Shown piece by piece: positions 21,590 through 34,494 of a stretch of 64,000 bases of DNA. A model generated the notes under the pieces. The model had not been told where the DNA came from, made no database searches, and saw nothing but the letters and a program-made list of their open reading frames with translations. Source of the DNA: Episyrphus balteatus (lineage: Eukaryota; Arthropoda; Insecta; Diptera; Syrphidae); the NCBI RefSeq assembly GCF_945859705.1, contig NC_079136.1, forward strand, positions 95,045,120 to 95,109,119, given 5' to 3'. A program made the translations under genes and the position numbers. Every line of letters starts with the position of its first letter. The stretch's first letter is position 1.

Positions 21590-24500
21590 CGTGGATAGAT
21601 AAATGTGGATAGATAAATTTGGATAGATATATGTGGATAGATAAATGTCGATAGATAAATGTCGATAGATAAATGTCGATAGATAAATGTGGACAGATAA
21701 ATGTGGATAGATAAATGTGGATAGATAAATGTGGATAGATAAATGTGGATAGATATATGTGGATAGATAAATGTGGATAGATAGATGTGGATAGATAAAT
21801 GTGGATAGATAAATGTCGATAGATAAATGTCGATAGATAAATGTCGACAGATAAATGTCGATAGATAAATGTGGATAGATAAATGTGGATAGATATATGT
21901 GGATAGATAAATGTGGATATCGATAGATAAATGTGGATAGATAAATGTGGATAGATAAATGTCGATAGATAAATGTCGATAGATAAATGTCGATAGATAA
22001 ATGTCGATAGATAAATGTCGATAGATAAATGTCGACAGCTAAATGTCGATAGATAAATGTGGATAGATATATGTGGACAGATAAATGTCGATAGATAAAT
22101 GTCGATAGATAAATGTCGATAGATAAATGTCGATAGATAAATGTCGATAGATAAATGACGATAGATAAATGTCGATAGATAAATGTCGATAGATAAATGT
22201 CGATAGATAAATGTCGATAGATAAATATCGATAGATAAATGTCGATAGATAAATGTGGACAGATAAATGTCGATAGATAAATGTGGATAGATAAACGTGG
22301 ATAGATAAATGTGGATAGATATATGTGGATAGATAAATGTCGATAGATAAATGTCGATACATAAATGTCAATAGATAAATGTCGATAGATAAATGTGGAC
22401 AGATAAATGTCGATAGATAAATGTGGATAGATATATGTGGATAGATAAATGTGGATAGATAAATGTCGATAGATAAATGTGGATAGATAAATGTGGATAG
22501 ATAAATGTGGATAGATAAATGTTGATAGATATATGTGGATAGTTAAATGTCGATAGATAAATGTCGATAGATAAATGACGATAGATAAATGTCGATAGAT
22601 AAATGTCGATAGATAAATGTCGATAGATAAATGTGGATAGATATATGTGGATAGATAAATGTGGATAGATAAATGTGGACAGATAAATGTCGATAGATAA
22701 AGGTGGATAAATAAATGTCGATAGATAAATGTGGATAGATAAATGTGGATAGATAAATGTCGATAGATAAATGTCGATAGATAAATGTCGATAGATAAAT
22801 GTCGATAGATAAATGTGGACAGATAAATGTCGATAGATAAATGTCGATAGATAAATGTGGATAGATAAATGTGGATAGATAAATGTGGATAGATATATGT
22901 GGATAGATAAATGTGGATAGATAAATGTGGACAGATAAAAGTCGATAGATAAATGTGGATAGATAAATGTGGATAGATAAATGTCGATATACGTGGATAG
23001 ATAAATGTGGATAGATAAAAGTCGATAGATAAATGTGGATAGATAAATGTGGATATATAAATGTCGATATACGTGGATAGATAAATGTGGATAGATAAAT
23101 GTGGACAGATAAATGTCGATAGATAAATGTGGAAAGATAAATGTCGATAGATAAATGTCGATAGATAAATGTCGACAGATAAATGTAGATAGATAAATGT
23201 GGATAGATAAATGTGGATAGATATATGTGGATAGATAAATGTGGATATCGATAGATAAATGTGGATAGATAAATGTGGATAGATAAATGTCGATTGATAA
23301 ATGTCGATAGATAAATGTCGAGAGATAAATGTCGATAGATAAATGTGGACAGATAAATGTCGATAGATAAATGTGGATAGATATATGTGGATAGATAAAT
23401 GTCGATAGATAAATGTCGATATACGTGGATAGATAAATGTGGATAGATAAATGTGGATAGATAAATGTCGATAGATAAATGTGGATAGATAAATGTCGAT
23501 AGATAAATGTGGATTGATAAATGTGGATAGATAAATGTGGATAGATAAATGTGGATAGATAAATGTCGATAGATAAATGTCGATAAATAAATGTGGACAG
23601 ATAAATGTGGATAGATAAATGTCGATAGATATATGTGGATAGATATATGTGGATAGATAAATGTGGATAGATAAATGCGGATAGATAAATGTCGATAGAT
23701 AAATGTCGATTGATAAATGTGGATAGATAAATGTCGATAGATAAATGTCGATAGATAAATGTGGACAGATAAATGTGGATAGATAAATGTCGATAGATAT
23801 ATGTGGATAGATATATGTGGATAGATAAATGTGGATAGATAAATGTCGATAGATAAATGTCGATAGATAAATGTGGATAGATATATGTGGATAGATAAAT
23901 GTGGATAGATAAATGTGGATAGATAAATGTGGATAGATAAATGTCGACAGATAAATGTCGATAGATAAATGTTGATAGATAAATGTCGACAGATAAATGT
24001 CGATAGATAAATGTGGATATATATACGTGGATAGATAAATGTGGATAGATAAATTTGGATAGATATATGTGGATAGATAAATGTCGATAGATAAATGTCG
24101 ATAGATAAATGTCGATAGATAAATGTGGACAGATAAATGTGGATAGATAAATGTGGATAGATAAATGTGGATAGATAAATGTGGATAGATATATGTGGAT
24201 AGATAAATGTGGATAGATAGATGTGGATAGATAAATGTGGATAGATAAATGTCGATAGATAAATGTCGATAGATAAATGTCGACAGATAAATGTCGATAG
24301 ATAAATGTGGATAGATAAATGTGGATAGATATATGTGGATAGATAAATGTGGATATCGATAGATAAATGTGGATAGATAAATGTGGATAGATAAATGTCG
24401 ATAGATAAATGTCGATAGATAAATGTCGATAGATAAATGTCGATAGATAAATGTCGATAGATAAATGTCGACAGCTAAATGTCGATAGATAAATGTGGAT

Positions 24501-26470
24501 AGATATATGTGGACAGATAAATGTCGATAGATAAATGTCGATAGATAAATGTCGATAGATAAATGTCGATAGATAAATGTCGATAGATAAATGACGATAG
24601 ATAAATGTCGATAGATAAATGTCGATAGATAAATGTCGATAGATAAATGTCGATAGATAAATATCGATAGATAAATGTCGATAGATAAATGTGGACAGAT
24701 AAATGTCGATAGATAAATGTGGATAGATAAACGTGGATAGATAAATGTGGATAGATAAATGTGGATAGATAAATGTCGATAGATAAATGTCGATACATAA
24801 ATGTCAATAGATAAATGTCGATAGATAAATGTGGACAGATAAATGTCGATAGATAAATGTGGATAGATATATGTGGATAGATAAATGTGGATAGATAAAT
24901 GTCGATAGATAAATGTGGATAGATAAATGTGGATAGATAAATGTGGATAGATAAATGTGGATAGATAAATGTTGATAGATATATGTGGATAGTTAAATGT
25001 CGATAGATAAATGTCGATAGATAAATGACGATAGATAAATGTCGATAGATAAATGTGGATAGATAAATGTGGATAGATAAATGTGGATAGACATATGTGG
25101 ATAGATAAATGTGGATAGATAAATGTGGACAGATAAATGTCGATAGATAAAGGTGGATAAATAAATGTCGATAGATAAATGTGGATAGATAAATGTGGAT
25201 AGATAAATGTCGATAGATAAATGTCGATAGATAAATGTCGATAGATAAATGTCGATAGATAAATGTCGATAGATAAATGTGGACAGATAAATGTCGATAG
25301 ATAAATGTCGATAGATAAATGTGGATAGATAAATGTGGATAGATAAATGTGGATAGATATATGTGGATAGATAAATGTGGATAGATAAATGTGGACAGAT
25401 AAAAGTCGATAGATAAATGTGGATAGATAAATGTGGATAGATAAATGTCGATATACGTGGATAGATAAATGTGGATAGATAAAAGTCGATAGATAAATGT
25501 GGATAGATAAATGTGGATAGATAAATGTCGATATACGTGGATAGATAAATGTGGATAGATAAATGTGGACAGATAAATGTCGATAGATAAATGTGGACAG
25601 ATAAATGTCGATAGATAAATGTCGATAGATAAATGTCGACAGATAAATGTAGATAGATAAATGTGGATAGATAAATGTGGATAGATATATGTGGATAGAT
25701 AAATGTGGATATCGATAGATAAATGTGGATAGATAAATGTGGATAGATAAATGTCGATTGATAAATGTCGATAGATAAATGTCGAGAGATAAATGTCGAT
25801 AGATAAATGTGGACAGATAAATGTCGATAGATAAATGTGGATAGATATATGTGGATAGATAAATGTCGATAGATAAATGTCGATATACGTGGATAGATAA
25901 ATGTGGATAGATAAATGTGGATAGATAAATGTCGATAGATAAATGTGGATAGATAAATGTCGATAGATAAATGTCGATTGATAAATGTGGATTGATAAAT
26001 GTGGATAGATAAATGTGGATAGATAAATGTGGATAGATAAATGTCGATAGATAAATGTCGATAAATAAATGTGGACAGATAAATGTGGATAGATAAATGT
26101 CGATAGATATATGTGGATAGATATATGTGGATAGATAAATGTGGATAGATAAATGCGGATAGATAAATGTCGATAGATAAATGTCGATTGATAAATGTGG
26201 ATAGATAAATGTCGATAGATAAATGTCGATAGATAAATGTGGACAGATAAATGCGGATAGATAAATGTCGATAGATATATGTGGATAGATATATGTGGAT
26301 AGATAAATGTGGATAGATAAATGTCGATAGATAAATGTCGATAGATAAATGTGGATAGATATATGTGGATAGATAAATGTGGATAGATAAATGTGGATAG
26401 ATAAATGTGGATAGATAAATGTCGACAGATAAATGTCGATAGATAAATGTTGATAGATATATGTGGATAG
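21590..26470 (+). repeat. Higher-order tandem duplication of about 2.44 kb within the satellite
   Basis: Rare variants recur at the same spacing: GATAAATTTGGATAG at about 21617 and 24053 (2,436 bp), the open stretch 22039-22371 and its near copy 24475-24807 (2,436 bp), and GTCGAGAG at 23318 and 25781 (2,463 bp after small indels). 2,436 is exactly 174 monomers of 14 bp, as expected from in-register unequal exchange. Confidence 0.8.
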
Positions 26471-27342
26471 TTAAATGTCGATAGATAAATGTCGATAGAT
26501 AAATGACGATAGATAAATGTCGATAGATAAATGTGGATAGATAAATGTGGATAGATAAATGTGGATAGATATATGTGGATAGATAAATGTGGATAGATAA
26601 ATGTGGACAGATAAATGTCGATAGATAAATGTGGATAGATAAATGTCGATAGATAAATGTCGATAGATAAATGTGGACAGATAAATGTCGATAGATAAAT
26701 GTCGATAGATAAATGTCGATAGATAAATGTGGATAGATAAATGTGGATAGATATATGTGGATAGATAAATGTGGATAGATAAATGTGGACAGATAAAAGT
26801 CGATAGATAAATGTGGATAGATAAATGTCGATATACGTGGATAGATAAATGTGGATAGATAAATGTGGACCGATAAATGTCGATAGATAAATGTCGATAG
26901 ATAAATGTGGATAGATAAATGTGGATAGATATATGTGGATAGATAAATGTGGATATCGATAGATAAATGTGGATAGATAAATGTGGATAGATAAATGTCG
27001 ATAGATAAATGTCGATAGATAAATGTCGATATACGTGGATAGATAAATGTGGATAGATAAATGTGGATAGATAAATGTCGATAGATAAATGTGGATAGAT
27101 AAATGTCGATAGATAAATGTGGACAGATAAATGTGGATTGATAAATGTGGATAGATAAATGTGGATAGATAAATGTCGATAGATATATGTGGATAGATAT
27201 ATGTGGATAGATAAATGTGGATAGATAAATGTCGATAGATAAATGTCGATAGATAAATGTGGATAGATATATGTGGATAGATAAATGTGGATAGATAAAT
27301 GTCGATAGATAAATGTCGATAGATAAATGTGGATAGATAAAT

Positions 27343-27588
27343 GTGCCCTTAATTATGAAAGTGGACTAAGTCACTCCCAAAAATGGCATCAAATCTAGCC
27401 TAAAAATAACTATTATTTAAGGGGTAAAGTTTATTTGAAAGCGAAATCGCCGTTAATAAACTTCTTTATTGCTCCTCTAGTGATTTCATAAAAGAAATAT
27501 AATTAAATCGTTATAAGAAAATTATTATGTAAGTTTTTCTTCAAACAATGCAAAAAGTGACTTAGTCCACTTTCATAATCATGGGCAC
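27343..27588 (+). mobile_element. 246-bp MITE in satellite, copy 3
   Basis: Same element; the left flank is GATAAAT. With AAAT also following the right end, the flanks are consistent with a 4-bp AAAT target duplication. The following 300 bp of satellite match those after copy 2 (both include GATAGTTGAATG). Confidence 0.88.
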
Positions 27589-29232
27589 AAATGTCGATTG
27601 ATAATTGTGGATAGATAAATGTGGATAGATATATGTGGATAGATAAATGTCGATAGATAAATGTCGATAGATAAATGTCGACAGATAAATGTCGATAGAT
27701 AAATGTGGATAGATAAATGTCGATTGATAAATGTGGATAGATAAATGTGGATAGATATATGTGGATGGATAAATGTCGATAGATAAATGTCGATAGTTGA
27801 ATGTGGATAGATAAATGTCGATAGATAAATGTCGATAGATAAATGTCGATAGATAAATGTCGACAGATAAATGTCGATAGATAAATGTGGATAGATAAAT
27901 GTCGATAGATATATGTGGATAGATATATGTGGATAGATAAATGTCGATAGATAAATGTCGATAGATAAATGTCGACAGATAAATGTCGATAGATAAATGT
28001 GGATAGATAAATGTCGATTGATAAATGTGGATAGATAAATGTGGATAGATATATGTGGATGGATAAATGTCGATAGATAAATGTCGATAGTTGAATGTGG
28101 ATAGATAAATGTCGATAGATAAATGTCGATAGATAAATGTCGATAGATAAATGTCGATAGATAAATGTCGACAGATAAATGTCGATAGATAAATGTGGAT
28201 AGATATACGTGGATAGATAAATGTGGATAGATAAATTTGGATAAATATATGTGGATAGATAAATGTCGATAGATAAATGTCGATAGATAAATGTCGATAG
28301 ATAAATGTCGATAGATAAATGTGGACAGATAAATGTGGATAGATAAATGTGGATAGATAAATGTGGATAGATAAATGTGGATAGATATATGTGGATAGAT
28401 AAATGTGGATAGATAAATGTGGACAGATAAATGTGGATAGATAAATGTGGATAGATAAATGTCGATAGATAAATGTCGATAGATAAATGTCGATAGATAA
28501 ATGTCGATAGATAAATGTGGACAGATAAATGTCGATAGATAAATGTGGATAGATATATGTGGACAGATAAATGTCGATAGATAAATGTGGATAGATATAT
28601 GTGGATAGATAAATGTGGATAGATAAATGTCGATAGATAAATGTCGACAGATAAATGTCGATAGATAAATGTGGATAGATAAATGTGGATGGATATATGT
28701 GGATAGATAAATGTGGATATCGATAGATAAATGTGGATAGATAAATGTGGATAGATAAATGTCGATTGATAAATGTCGATAGATAAATGTCGATAGATAA
28801 ATGTGGACAGATAAATGTCGATAGATAAATGTGGATAGATATATGTGGATAGATAAATGTGGATAGATAAATGTCGATAGATAAATGTCGATAGATAAAT
28901 GTCGATATACGTGGATAGATAAATGTGGATAGATAAATGTGGATAGATAAATGTCGATTGATAAATGTGGATAGATAAATGTGGATAGATAAATGTCGAT
29001 AGATAAATGTCGATAGATAAATGTGGACAGATAAATGTGGATAGATAAATGTCGATAGATATATGTGGATAGATATATGTGGATAGATAAATGTGGATAG
29101 ATAAATGTGGATAGATAAATGTCGATAGATAAATGTGGATAGATATATGTGGATAGATAAATGTGGATAGATAAATGTGGATAGATAAATGTCGATTGAT
29201 AAATGTCGATAGATAAATGTGGATAGATAAAT

Positions 29233-29478
29233 GTGCCCTTAATTATGAAAGTGGACTAAGTCACTCCCAAAAATGGCATCAAATCTAGCCTAAAAATAAC
29301 TATTATTTAAGGGGTAAAGTTTGTTTGAAAGCGAAATCGCCGTTAATAAACTTCTATATTGCTCCTCTAGTGATTTCATAAAAGAAATATAATTAAATCG
29401 TTATAAGAAAATTATTATGTAAGTTTTTCTTCAAACAATGCAAAAAGTGACTTAGTCCACTTTCATAATCATGGGCAC
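29233..29478 (+). mobile_element. 246-bp MITE in satellite, copy 4
   Basis: Same element with a few private substitutions (TTTGTTTGAAAGCG, CTTCTATATT). Left flank GATAAAT, right flank AAATGTCGATTG as in the other copies. Confidence 0.88.
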
Positions 29479-30108
29479 AAATGTCGATTGATAATTGTGG
29501 ATAGATAAATGTGGATAGATATATGTGGATAGATAAATGTCGATAGATAAATGTCGATAGATAAATGTCGACAGATAAATGTCGATAGATAAATGTGTAT
29601 AGATAAATGTCGATTGATAAATGTGGATAGATAAATGTGGATAGATAAATGTCGATAGTTAAATGTGGATAGATAAATGTCGATAGATAAATGTCGATAG
29701 ATAAATGTCGATAGATAAATGTCGACAGATAAATGTCGATAGTTAAATGTGGATAGATAAATGTCGATAGATAAATGTCGATAGATAAATGTCGATAGAT
29801 AAATGTCGACAGATAAATGTCGATAGATAAATGTAGATAGATAAATGTCGATTGATAAATGTGGATAGATAAATGTGGATAGATATATGTGGATAGATAA
29901 ATGTCGATAGATAAATGTCGATAGATAAATGTCGATAGATTAATGTCGATAGATAAATGTCGATAGTTAAATGTGGATAGATAAATGTCGATAGATATAC
30001 GTGGATAGATAAATGTCGATAGATAAATGTCGATAGATAAATTTGGATAGATAAATTTGGATAGATATATGTGGATAGATAAATGTCGATAGATAAATGT
30101 GGATAGAT

Positions 30109-30653
30109 CAATTTTCATAAAATATTATAGAGCACTTCTGATTATCGTAGAACCTTGAAATTTGGTAGAATGTTAGAGCTGGTTGTTTATTCAAATTAAA
30201 AAATTTAAAATTTGAGAATTTCAGCCAGGGGGCGTGGCAACTGCCTATTTCCGGTGAATTTTCATCAAATATTATAGAGCATTTCTAACTTTCGTATAAC
30301 ATTAAAATTTGGTAGAATGGTAGACCTGGGAGTTTATACAAAAGAAAAAATTTAAAATTTGACAATTTTAGACAAAGGTCTTGGTAACCGCCCATTTTCT
30401 CTGAGCAATACCTTGCAAAAAGAAGTGAAATCACAACAAAAACATTACTGTTAAAAAAAGAGCCAAGTTCTCCTATGTTGAAGTTATGCTAGCACAAAAA
30501 GTACTGAAATGTAAAAGTGTACCAAGTTCTAAAGCTTGGCTTTAAATTTGTATACATAAAATGTTGATTTTTTACTTGGCAATTTTTCAAATAGCTTTAA
30601 AAATCGGTAATTTAAAGAAAAATTGTCAAGAGAACAATCAACATTTTATTTAA
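30109..30653. repeat. Family P copy 2: two 150-bp tandem units and one palindrome arm
   Basis: Two related units each run from AATTTTCATAAAATATTATA (or CATCAAAT variant) through AAATTTGGTAGAATG to a GGGCGTGGCAACTGCC or GGTAACCGCCC word. They are followed by CACAACAAAAACATTACTG, GAGCCAAGTTCTCC and the central palindrome (AAGCTTGGCTTTAAATTTG). The right arm present at 41358-41550 is missing here, by a deletion of about 190 bp. Confidence 0.8.
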
Positions 30654-32072
30654 CTTGTTTTGACCAAACTATTTTTCGTTCAAGAATAAGATTATTTCGA
30701 GTTGTGTCCTATATTTTTTTTAAAGAATTTTAATTTTTCGAACGAAGGAACTTAGCTGTGCTGTTTTGACCAAACACTTATTTAAAAGTATAAACATTTT
30801 TGATTGGTCAAAACAGCACAAGTTGGAGTTATGCCATTATGATCAAATATAATTTTAGAAAAAAGGAGTTAAGTGTGGTTAGGGCCACTGAATATCTTTG
30901 GAACTAGTTTACTTAGAGTTATGCAGTTAAGACCAAACGAAAATAGATTTTCGAAAAAAATTAACTTATGCTGTTAATACCAAACTCCATAGATTTCTAT
31001 TAGAAAATCGTTTTTTTTTTTTTCTTTCTTTTGTATAGAGACAAGATTTACATCAAAATGTAATTTTAGGAATATTGAGGACTTATTGCTTCTTTTAATT
31101 GGTGATTCAATTTTGCTTTTGAGTTGAAGAAGAAGAGACCGGAAAAAACCAAGGGGCTCCCCCTGCTAAATACAGGAAGATATATAAAAAATTGGAATTG
31201 TTTTTGTTGATGTTTGCTTTTCTCTGTTAGATACTTATCAATCATTTAATTTTTTTTTTACGAAATAACTGATAAATTATTCGCATGTATGTTTGAGCAA
31301 AATTTTTGATTTAAAACGGGTTTTTAAAGTTTGGTGGATTGTAAATCCGTCCGTATTTTGAAACATCAATGAATCCGCAAAATGTGTTCGAATACGGAAT
31401 TTCGAACAGCGAAAATTCGAAAATTCCACTGAAGAAAATGGTCCTTTTTAATCATTAAATTGGCGGCGGAAAACAGAAATGTTCTTAAGTCCTAAGTAAC
31501 AAAGTGTTCAAATTTCTAGAAAGTGTAAAAAATCAGTTTATATAAATTGGGAGCGTAAGCGAGCAAAGAATTTTTTTAAGGGAAGTAAAGTTTACCCATT
31601 CTTAACCTTTACAAAAACTTATTTCATACAATTTTAAATACCTTTACAAAATTGAAAAATAGAAAAAAGAAAAAAAAAACAGTTTTTATCACTGTGATTT
31701 TGTATTTTAAATTTAATTGGGAATTTTAAAAGCAAAATTTTATATAATCCAAGTTGCTGGGCAAACTAATTATCTGCTTCAGTTGAGAAAAAAAAAAAAA
31801 ACAAACAATAATCTTAAATTGTTTAATTTATTTTTTCTTTCCTTTTTTTGCAAAAAGTGGCCAATGTATGCTTCGACTCATCTCGATGGAATTATGGAAA
31901 TCGAGTGGAAACAAGCCAATTTCAATTATTTGATTGTTTTGAATAAAGAGAAGAGACATGGTTTTTCGGATTTTATTATATCTGAGACATTTTCATTTAG
32001 CGACCTCGGGGCCCCTCTAAGAGCGGGGCCGTGTGCGGGGGCACACTCCGCACACCCCTTCCGCCGCCTCTG
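30654..32072. repeat. Duplicated non-satellite body with hAT-like terminus, copy 1
   Basis: Nearly identical to 41551-42966. It contains several variants of GTTTTGACCAAAC and its inverse GGTCAAAACAGCAC, AT-rich non-coding sequence, and a GC-rich end from GGGGCCCCTCTAAGAGCGGG to CGCCGCCTCTG at 32072. Satellite resumes immediately. Apparent reading frames across this end and the satellite are not genes. Confidence 0.8.
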
Positions 32073-32317
32073 AATGTGGATAGATAAATGTGGATAGATA
32101 AATGTCGATAGATAAATGTCAATAGATAAATGTCGACAGATAAATGTCGATAGATAAATGTCGACAGATAAATGTGGATAGATAAATGTCGATAGATAAA
32201 TGTCGATAGATAAATGTTGATAGATAAATGTCGATAGATAAATGTCGACAGATAAATGTGGATAGATAAATGTCGATAAATAGATAAATGTGGATAGATA
32301 AATGTGGATAGATAAAT
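32073..32317 (+). repeat. 14-bp satellite, short forward array (left of transposon)
   Basis: About 17 monomers including the diagnostic variants GTTGATAG and GATAAATAGATAAATG. The same order occurs, inverted, at about 38892-39120, so this is one side of an inverted duplication. Confidence 0.95.
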
Positions 32318-34010
32318 CGTCGCCCGAGAGTTGTTTTGTCGTAAACGCCAAAATGCACTTTTTTAAACTGGATATGTAGTAATAGGTTTTAGAACGTTCT
32401 CTTTTCATTTCTGTTATCAGATTTGTCCTATCGTTTACGGTTACTGAGATAATTAGTGTGCATTTTGTCGTATATCCACAAAATAAGCATTGGATTAGCG
32501 TTGGTTTGTCGTAAGCGCCAACTTTTGGCGTTTACGACAAAAATTCTATGTATTTTTCAGCTTTTTTTTCTTCAGTATTGGTTTGTCGTACGTCGTACAA
32601 AACCGATAGGTAGAAAATTTCGAAAGAAATTTTAAAATTGTTTTTTCTTACATGTATGTAAAAGTAGGTATATATCCGAAATAGAATATAAACAGATATA
32701 ATATACCTACTAGAAAAGTATTTATTGAAAATAAGGACTTCATGTGCTATAGGGACAACGACTTTAAAAACTATGGGCCGCATTAAGCTCTGCGCTACTT
32801 GAGGTTTTGCTTTATTCCTAGAGGTGCAAGGAAGAAAAAAGTGCATTTCAGAGACATCTCAAATGTTGTGTTTAATTAATGGTTCTTGTCGTTTGTTCCT
32901 GCCGCAAGTATCTTGACCTCATCCTCGGTTGCAAGAACCGATCTGACACAATATGGAAGTGGGTGTGGCTCATAAATGTGTACACTTGTTGATCTTCTAT
33001 CAAAAACACAAGATCAACAAGTCGACAAGTCTTAAAAGAAGTGAAAAAAGGTTGCGGTTTTATTGTTTTATTTTTGTACACTTATTGATCTTGTCGCTTC
33101 GTTCACGAGCGCTGTCTTCAACGAAGTGAAGTGAAAAAATTTCGCTGTTTTATTGTTTTATTGCTCTTGTATCGATCACACAAGATCAACAAGTCGCCTC
33201 TTTGTTCACGCGCGCTGTCGTGAACGAAGCGAAAAAGGGTTGCTGTGAGTTTTGTTATTGCACCCGCTCGCAAAAACACCTGCTGGTCGAAAATTATTTT
33301 TTTAAGGCGCCATTGTTCTTCGCGAAAAAAAGGTCGCTGTTTTATTGTTTTATTGCTGTACACTTATCACTTATTGATCTTGTATCGAGCACAAAAGAAC
33401 AACAAGTCGACCGTCGGTCGCGGGCGGCGCTTGGTTCAAGAGCGCTGTCTTGAAGTGAAAAAAAGTCGCGGTTTTATTGTTTTATTTGTTGTTTCTTTCA
33501 TGTTTCATAGTCATAGAATGGCTTTTAGTTTTTGTTAAATTTTTTTTTGTTTTATTTTTTTTTCATGTTTATGGTCATATTTATTGTTTTATTCTTTGTT
33601 TTTAATCTATTTATTTTACTACTATGTAATAAGAAACTATTTTTTAAATGTTTAATTAATAAATAAAAACGAACTGTGAAAATTGAAAATTTACTTTTTT
33701 ATTTATGTCTTGGTATTGGAATGTCGTACGTGCGCCTACTTTGTCGTACGTGTATGGGATGGAAAAAAAGTTGATTTTGGTGGCGTTTACGACAAACTGA
33801 TTTTGGGTAAAAACCCCGATAATTTGAAAGCCAAATTAGATGTGACAATTTTGACAACATAAATATAAAGAAGATATCGCACAAAATATTCTATTAAAAA
33901 TTGAAAAAAATCTATCGGCCAGTTTTTTTTTTATAGAAGCTCAAACCTTAAAATGCGATTTCCCAAAATTCCAAAATTGGCGTATACGACAAAACAATTC
34001 TCAGGCGACG
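32318..34010. mobile_element. 1.7-kb TIR transposon inserted in satellite, AAAT target duplication
   Basis: The ends are CGTCGCCCGAGAGTTGTTTT and its near inverse (AAAACAATTCTCAGGCGACG). The similarity extends about 33 bp through TTTGTCGTAAACGCCAA. AAAT flanks both sides (32314-32317 and 34011-34014). The inverted copy of this satellite segment keeps the unoccupied site at 38888-38891, which proves the boundaries. The motif TTTGTCGTAAACGCC recurs inside, including a palindrome at about 32505-32541 and a copy near 33781. Minus-strand frames show no transposase domain, so it is non-autonomous or very divergent. Confidence 0.9.
33000..33490. repeat. Imperfect 100-130-bp tandem repeat inside the 1.7-kb transposon
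   Basis: Words recur in order four to five times: AAGTGAAAAAA, CGGTTTTATTGTTTTATT, CACTTATTGATCTTGT, AAGATCAACAAGTCG and GCGCTGTCTTGAACG. GC-rich hairpin-forming pieces (GTTCACGAGCGCTG and variants) alternate with AT-rich ones. Overlapping small frames on both strands have no recognised domain. Confidence 0.7.
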
Positions 34011-34494
34011 AAATGTCGATAGATAAATGTGGATGGATAAATGTGGATAGATAAATGTGGATAGATAAATGTGGATAGATATATGTGGATAGATAAATGT
34101 CGATAGATAAATGTGGATAGATCAATTTTCATAAAATATTATAGAGCACTTCTGATTATCGTAGAACCTTGAAATTTGGTAGAATGTCGATAGATAAATG
34201 TCGATAGATAAATGTCGATAGATAAATGTGGATAGATAAATGTCGATAGATAAATGTGGATAGATAAATGTCGATAGAAAAATGTGGATAGATAAATGTC
34301 GATAGATGAATGTCGATAGATGAATGTCGATAGATAAATGTCGACAGATAAATGTCGATAGATAAATGTGGATAGATAAATGTCGATAGATAAATGTGGA
34401 TAGATAAATGTGGATAGATAAATGTGGATAGATAAATGTCGATAGATAAATGTGGACAGATAAATGTCGAATGTGGATAGATAAATGTGGATAG
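34011..34494 (+). repeat. 14-bp satellite, forward array right of the transposon
   Basis: About 30 monomers split by the family P relic at 34124-34186. The order of variants (GATGAATG twice, GATAGAAAAATG, and the shortened GTCGAATGTGG) is the reverse complement of about 38410-38870. Confidence 0.95.
34124..34186 (+). repeat. 63-bp family P relic within satellite
   Basis: The block AATTTTCATAAAATATTATA to AATTTGGTAGAATG is flanked on both sides by satellite: GGATAGATC before and TCGATAGATAAATG after. Confidence 0.9.

Larger units (their letters stand above)
13167..30108 (+). repeat. 14-bp satellite, main forward array (about 17 kb)
   Basis: Tandem ATGTSGATAGATAA (S = C or G), roughly 1,140 monomers after subtracting four 246-bp insertions. 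Variation is concentrated at a few positions: C or G after GT, GATAG or GACAG, and AAATG or ATATG. Rare deleted or altered monomers (GTGGATATCGATAG, GTCGATATACGTGG, GATAGTTAAATG) mark higher-order units. The strand reading CTATCGACATTTAT has no stop codon in any frame, so long reading frames appear but encode only a 14-residue periodic peptide; they are not genes. Confidence 0.98.

Noticed and set aside
11996..32072. A single giant hAT transposon carrying the satellite
   Set aside because: The ends match in family, but the 8-bp flanks do not agree and the right end also occurs at 42966 with other flanks; kept only as an observation.
31717..32073. Plus-strand frame of 118 codons, repeated in part near 42714
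   Set aside because: It is carried in a duplicated non-coding repeat and ends in the hAT-like terminus; no domain.
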